NCBI GenBank assembly: GCA_024636575.1
Contig: JAGXGU010000114.1
Location: 1-8,185, forward strand
Origin: Altererythrobacter sp.
GTDB lineage: Bacteria; Pseudomonadota; Alphaproteobacteria; Sphingomonadales; Sphingomonadaceae
Length of the DNA: 8,185 bases
Direction: 5' to 3'
The translations under genes were made by a program, and so were the position numbers. Below are positions 6,870 to 8,185 of this stretch, one piece after another. Under the pieces are notes generated by a model that saw nothing but the letters and a program-made list of their open reading frames with translations, ran no database searches and was not told the origin of the DNA. The stretch's first letter is position 1, and the number at the start of each line of letters is the position of its first letter.

Positions 6870-7739
6870 CTATGTACCTGCCTGCCGCGCAAAATACACT
6901 CTGACCGCCCTGGCCATCGCCTCTGCAAAGTTCTTGCGGCCTTCGGGTGACGCAATCCGCGCGGCATCCTCCGGGTTGTTGATATAGCCGGATTCGTAAA
7001 GGATCGATGGCACATCCGGCGCGCGCAAAACTGCCAATCCGGCCGATCGGCGGGGTTGGGGGTGGAAATTCAGCGCGCCCGCCCCCTCGCGCATGATCAG
7101 TCCGGCAAATTGCGCCGAATCCTGCTGCACCCTGCGCTGGGAAAGTTCCACCAGGATCGCATTCACGTCGGCACTTTGATCCTCCAGCGCGACACCATTG
7201 ACTGCATCGGCGCTGTTTTCCCGCGCCGCAAAGCGCGCTGCCGCTTCGCTCGATGCTTCGTTGGACAGGGTATAGATACTCGCTCCGGCAGCTTGATTCC
7301 CCTCGGTTGTGGAATCGGCATGGATCGACAGGAACAAATCCGCATCCAGCCGGCGGGCTATCTCGAAACGTTCCTGGAGGACCAGGAATTTGTCGTCATC
7401 CCGGGTCAGCGCCACCCGGATGCCGCCTTCTTTCACCAATTGATCGCGTAACGCCTGCGCCAGCCCCAGCACCAGATCTTTTTCGCTGTAACCGGCATTG
7501 CTGGCACCGGGATCCTTGCCGCCATGTCCGGGGTCAATCACCAGCAACGGGCGGCTCTTGTCGTCAGGACCGTAAACCTTCGGCAAATCAACGGGCCTGC
7601 CCGCATCGGGCAGGATCATGCGCAATACGTAATCGCGGCCCAGTTGCGGTACCGGAACTGTAAGGCCGAAGGCATACAGGGCGCCAATCACGACAATTGG
7701 GGCGAGGAATATCAGCCATATCTGTGAGCGAAGTGCCAT
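6870..7739 (-). CDS. amiC: N-acetylmuramoyl-L-alanine amidase, membrane-anchored (Amidase_3)
   Basis: A 289-residue zinc amidase that cleaves the bond between N-acetylmuramic acid and L-alanine in peptidoglycan, usually during daughter-cell separation. An N-terminal hydrophobic segment (about 7-26) with no clear cleavage site suggests a membrane anchor or uncleaved signal, with the catalytic domain in the periplasm. The Amidase_3 domain spans about 64-287. Visible are VIDPGHGGKDPGA (67-79, Zn ligand His72), Glu86 in GYSEKDL, SIHAD (138-142, Zn ligand His140) and YESGYINNPEDA (248-259, catalytic Glu249). Unlike E. coli AmiC (about 417 residues) there is no room for an AMIN domain. The start is certain: an in-frame TAA at 7752-7754 lies four codons upstream with no start between. 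No good Shine-Dalgarno is visible. It is first in the five-gene minus-strand run. The symbol follows the Caulobacter naming as I recall it and is less certain than the family. Confidence 0.94.
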   Translation of the reverse strand: MALRSQIWLIFLAPIVVIGALYAFGLTVPVPQLGRDYVLRMILPDAGRPVDLPKVYGPDDKSRPLLVIDPGHGGKDPGASNAGYSEKDLVLGLAQALRDQLVKEGGIRVALTRDDDKFLVLQERFEIARRLDADLFLSIHADSTTEGNQAAGASIYTLSNEASSEAAARFAARENSADAVNGVALEDQSADVNAILVELSQRRVQQDSAQFAGLIMREGAGALNFHPQPRRSAGLAVLRAPDVPSILYESGYINNPEDAARIASPEGRKNFAEAMARAVRVYFARQAGT

Positions 7740-7757
7740 TGCGCGCCGGTGTTACGA

Positions 7758-7780
7758 TGTTGCCTCATGACATTGCAACA
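7758..7780. promoter_or_regulatory. Inverted repeat upstream of the amidase, possible operator
   Basis: TGTTGC (7758-7763) and GCAACA (7775-7780) are a perfect 6-base inverted repeat around an 11-base spacer that itself contains the palindrome TCATGA (7765-7770). It sits 18 bases upstream of the amidase ATG. It could bind a dimeric regulator or fold in the mRNA leader; the sequence does not decide between these. Confidence 0.4.
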
Positions 7781-7997
7781 GCGTTAGGAAAGATAAGCCG
7801 TGCAATATGGTTGCTCATCGAAACGTGCAGTGCTAGCTGCAGCTTACCGGAAAATCGCTCAACCCAGCCAGCGATTGCGCATCACGCGCTTTATATGGCG
7901 AAGGGGCACCCGGAAACGGCAAAGGGCCAATTGTCCGATGCCTCCACAGGTTGATGCATAGATGAGAAGCCTACCCCCAATCCCGACTGAACAGCCA

Positions 7998-8036
7998 CTG
8001 CGCTGCGTCGGGGCTTGGGCAGGACAGGCAGCGCAG
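7998..8036. repeat. Strong hairpin: 9-bp perfect stem with 21-base loop
   Basis: CTGCGCTGC (7998-8006) is perfectly complementary to GCAGCGCAG (8028-8036). Inside the loop GTC (8007-8009) can pair with GAC (8023-8025), leaving a two-base bulge. No T-run follows on either strand, so it is not a simple terminator. Confidence 0.75.
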
Positions 8037-8112
8037 CAAACGCGCATTCCCACATTTGCAGACACGTCACCCCGTTCCGCAGCGAAACTTCGCCCGGGCC
8101 GGTTACATATCG

Positions 8113-8137
8113 CCGCTCGCCCCGCCGGGGCCAGCGG
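8113..8137. repeat. Very stable GC hairpin with one internal C-C mismatch
   Basis: CCGCT (8113-8117) pairs with AGCGG (8133-8137). After one C-C mismatch (8118/8132), GCCCC (8119-8123) pairs with GGGGC (8127-8131) around a GCC loop. Ten base pairs in 25 bases and no flanking T-run. It is probably an RNA structure in a rightward transcript or a binding site. Confidence 0.75.
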
Positions 8138-8172
8138 TATTCACACAATAACGCGTATCCCTCTGGCTCGGA

Positions 8173-8185
8173 TGATCCTTGATCA
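8173..8185. repeat. Short inverted repeat at the window edge
   Basis: TGATC (8173-8177) and GATCA (8181-8185) form a perfect 5-base inverted repeat with a CTT loop. It reaches the last base, so its full extent cannot be seen. Confidence 0.35.

Larger units (their letters stand above)
7740..8185. other. Structured intergenic region, no supported gene
   Basis: 446 bases upstream of the amidase with no convincing protein frame. The small frames on both strands lack Shine-Dalgarno sequences, recognisable motifs and the codon bias of the neighbours. The region holds three inverted repeats (listed separately) and must contain the promoter of the amidase operon, but I could not place confident -35/-10 boxes on either strand. 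If a divergent gene starts just right of 8185, the right half would be its leader. RNase E (rne) is a candidate, based on remembered neighbours of this amidase in alphaproteobacteria. Nothing in the window encodes it. Confidence 0.6.

Noticed and set aside
7860..7960. TATATG and TTGTCC elements as a rightward promoter
   Set aside because: The spacing to a partner box is wrong (11 bases) or the partner matches only two of six positions.
7859..8148. Small minus-strand frames (68 and 85 codons) in the intergenic region
   Set aside because: No Shine-Dalgarno, no motif, and they run through two strong hairpins; codon use does not resemble the neighbours.
8172..8185. ATG near the right edge read as the first codons of RNase E (M-I-L-D)
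   Set aside because: It only loosely resembles the RMLID start I recall for RNase E. There is no Shine-Dalgarno and only four codons are visible, so a CDS call is not supported.

Overview
The window looks like ordinary chromosome from a GC-rich alphaproteobacterium. From memory of similar proteins, the best guess is the order Sphingomonadales, perhaps the Erythrobacteraceae. The grounds are strong G/C bias at third codon positions, the run amidase - class A PBP - RF2, an alphaproteobacterial-type RF2 (SPY instead of SPF, no frameshift site), and a nitronate monooxygenase-like protein of a type I associate with sphingomonads. There is no sign of phage, plasmid, IS element, CRISPR, tRNA or rRNA.

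Layout. Bases 1-855 (+) hold the 3' part of a D-2-hydroxyacid dehydrogenase cut by the window edge. It converges on a minus-strand cluster, and the two meet at a nested hairpin (856-918) that could terminate transcription in both directions. Read in its own direction, the minus-strand cluster is: a membrane-anchored N-acetylmuramoyl-L-alanine amidase (7739-6870), penicillin-binding protein 1A (6813-4297), peptide chain release factor 2 (4208-3081), a predicted lipoprotein with a SAM-methyltransferase fold (3084-2341, overlapping prfB by the four bases GTGA), and a nitronate monooxygenase-like flavoprotein (2316-910). Gaps are 56, 88, -4 and 24 bases, so one transcript or two overlapping transcripts is likely.

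Bases 7740-8185 carry no convincing gene. They hold three clear inverted repeats: one just ahead of the amidase start, and two strong hairpins further right. If a gene starts rightward just beyond the window (in some alphaproteobacteria I recall RNase E, rne, next to this amidase), the two hairpins would lie in its leader. That is inference.

Function. The amidase (septal or peptidoglycan cleavage) and PBP1A (glycan polymerisation and crosslinking) are opposing cell-wall enzymes under apparent co-transcription, followed by a translation factor. The last two genes are less understood: a methyltransferase apparently sent to the periplasmic face of a membrane, and a flavoprotein with a C-terminal four-cysteine cluster. 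They are the parts most worth a second look. I saw no clearly new multi-gene system.
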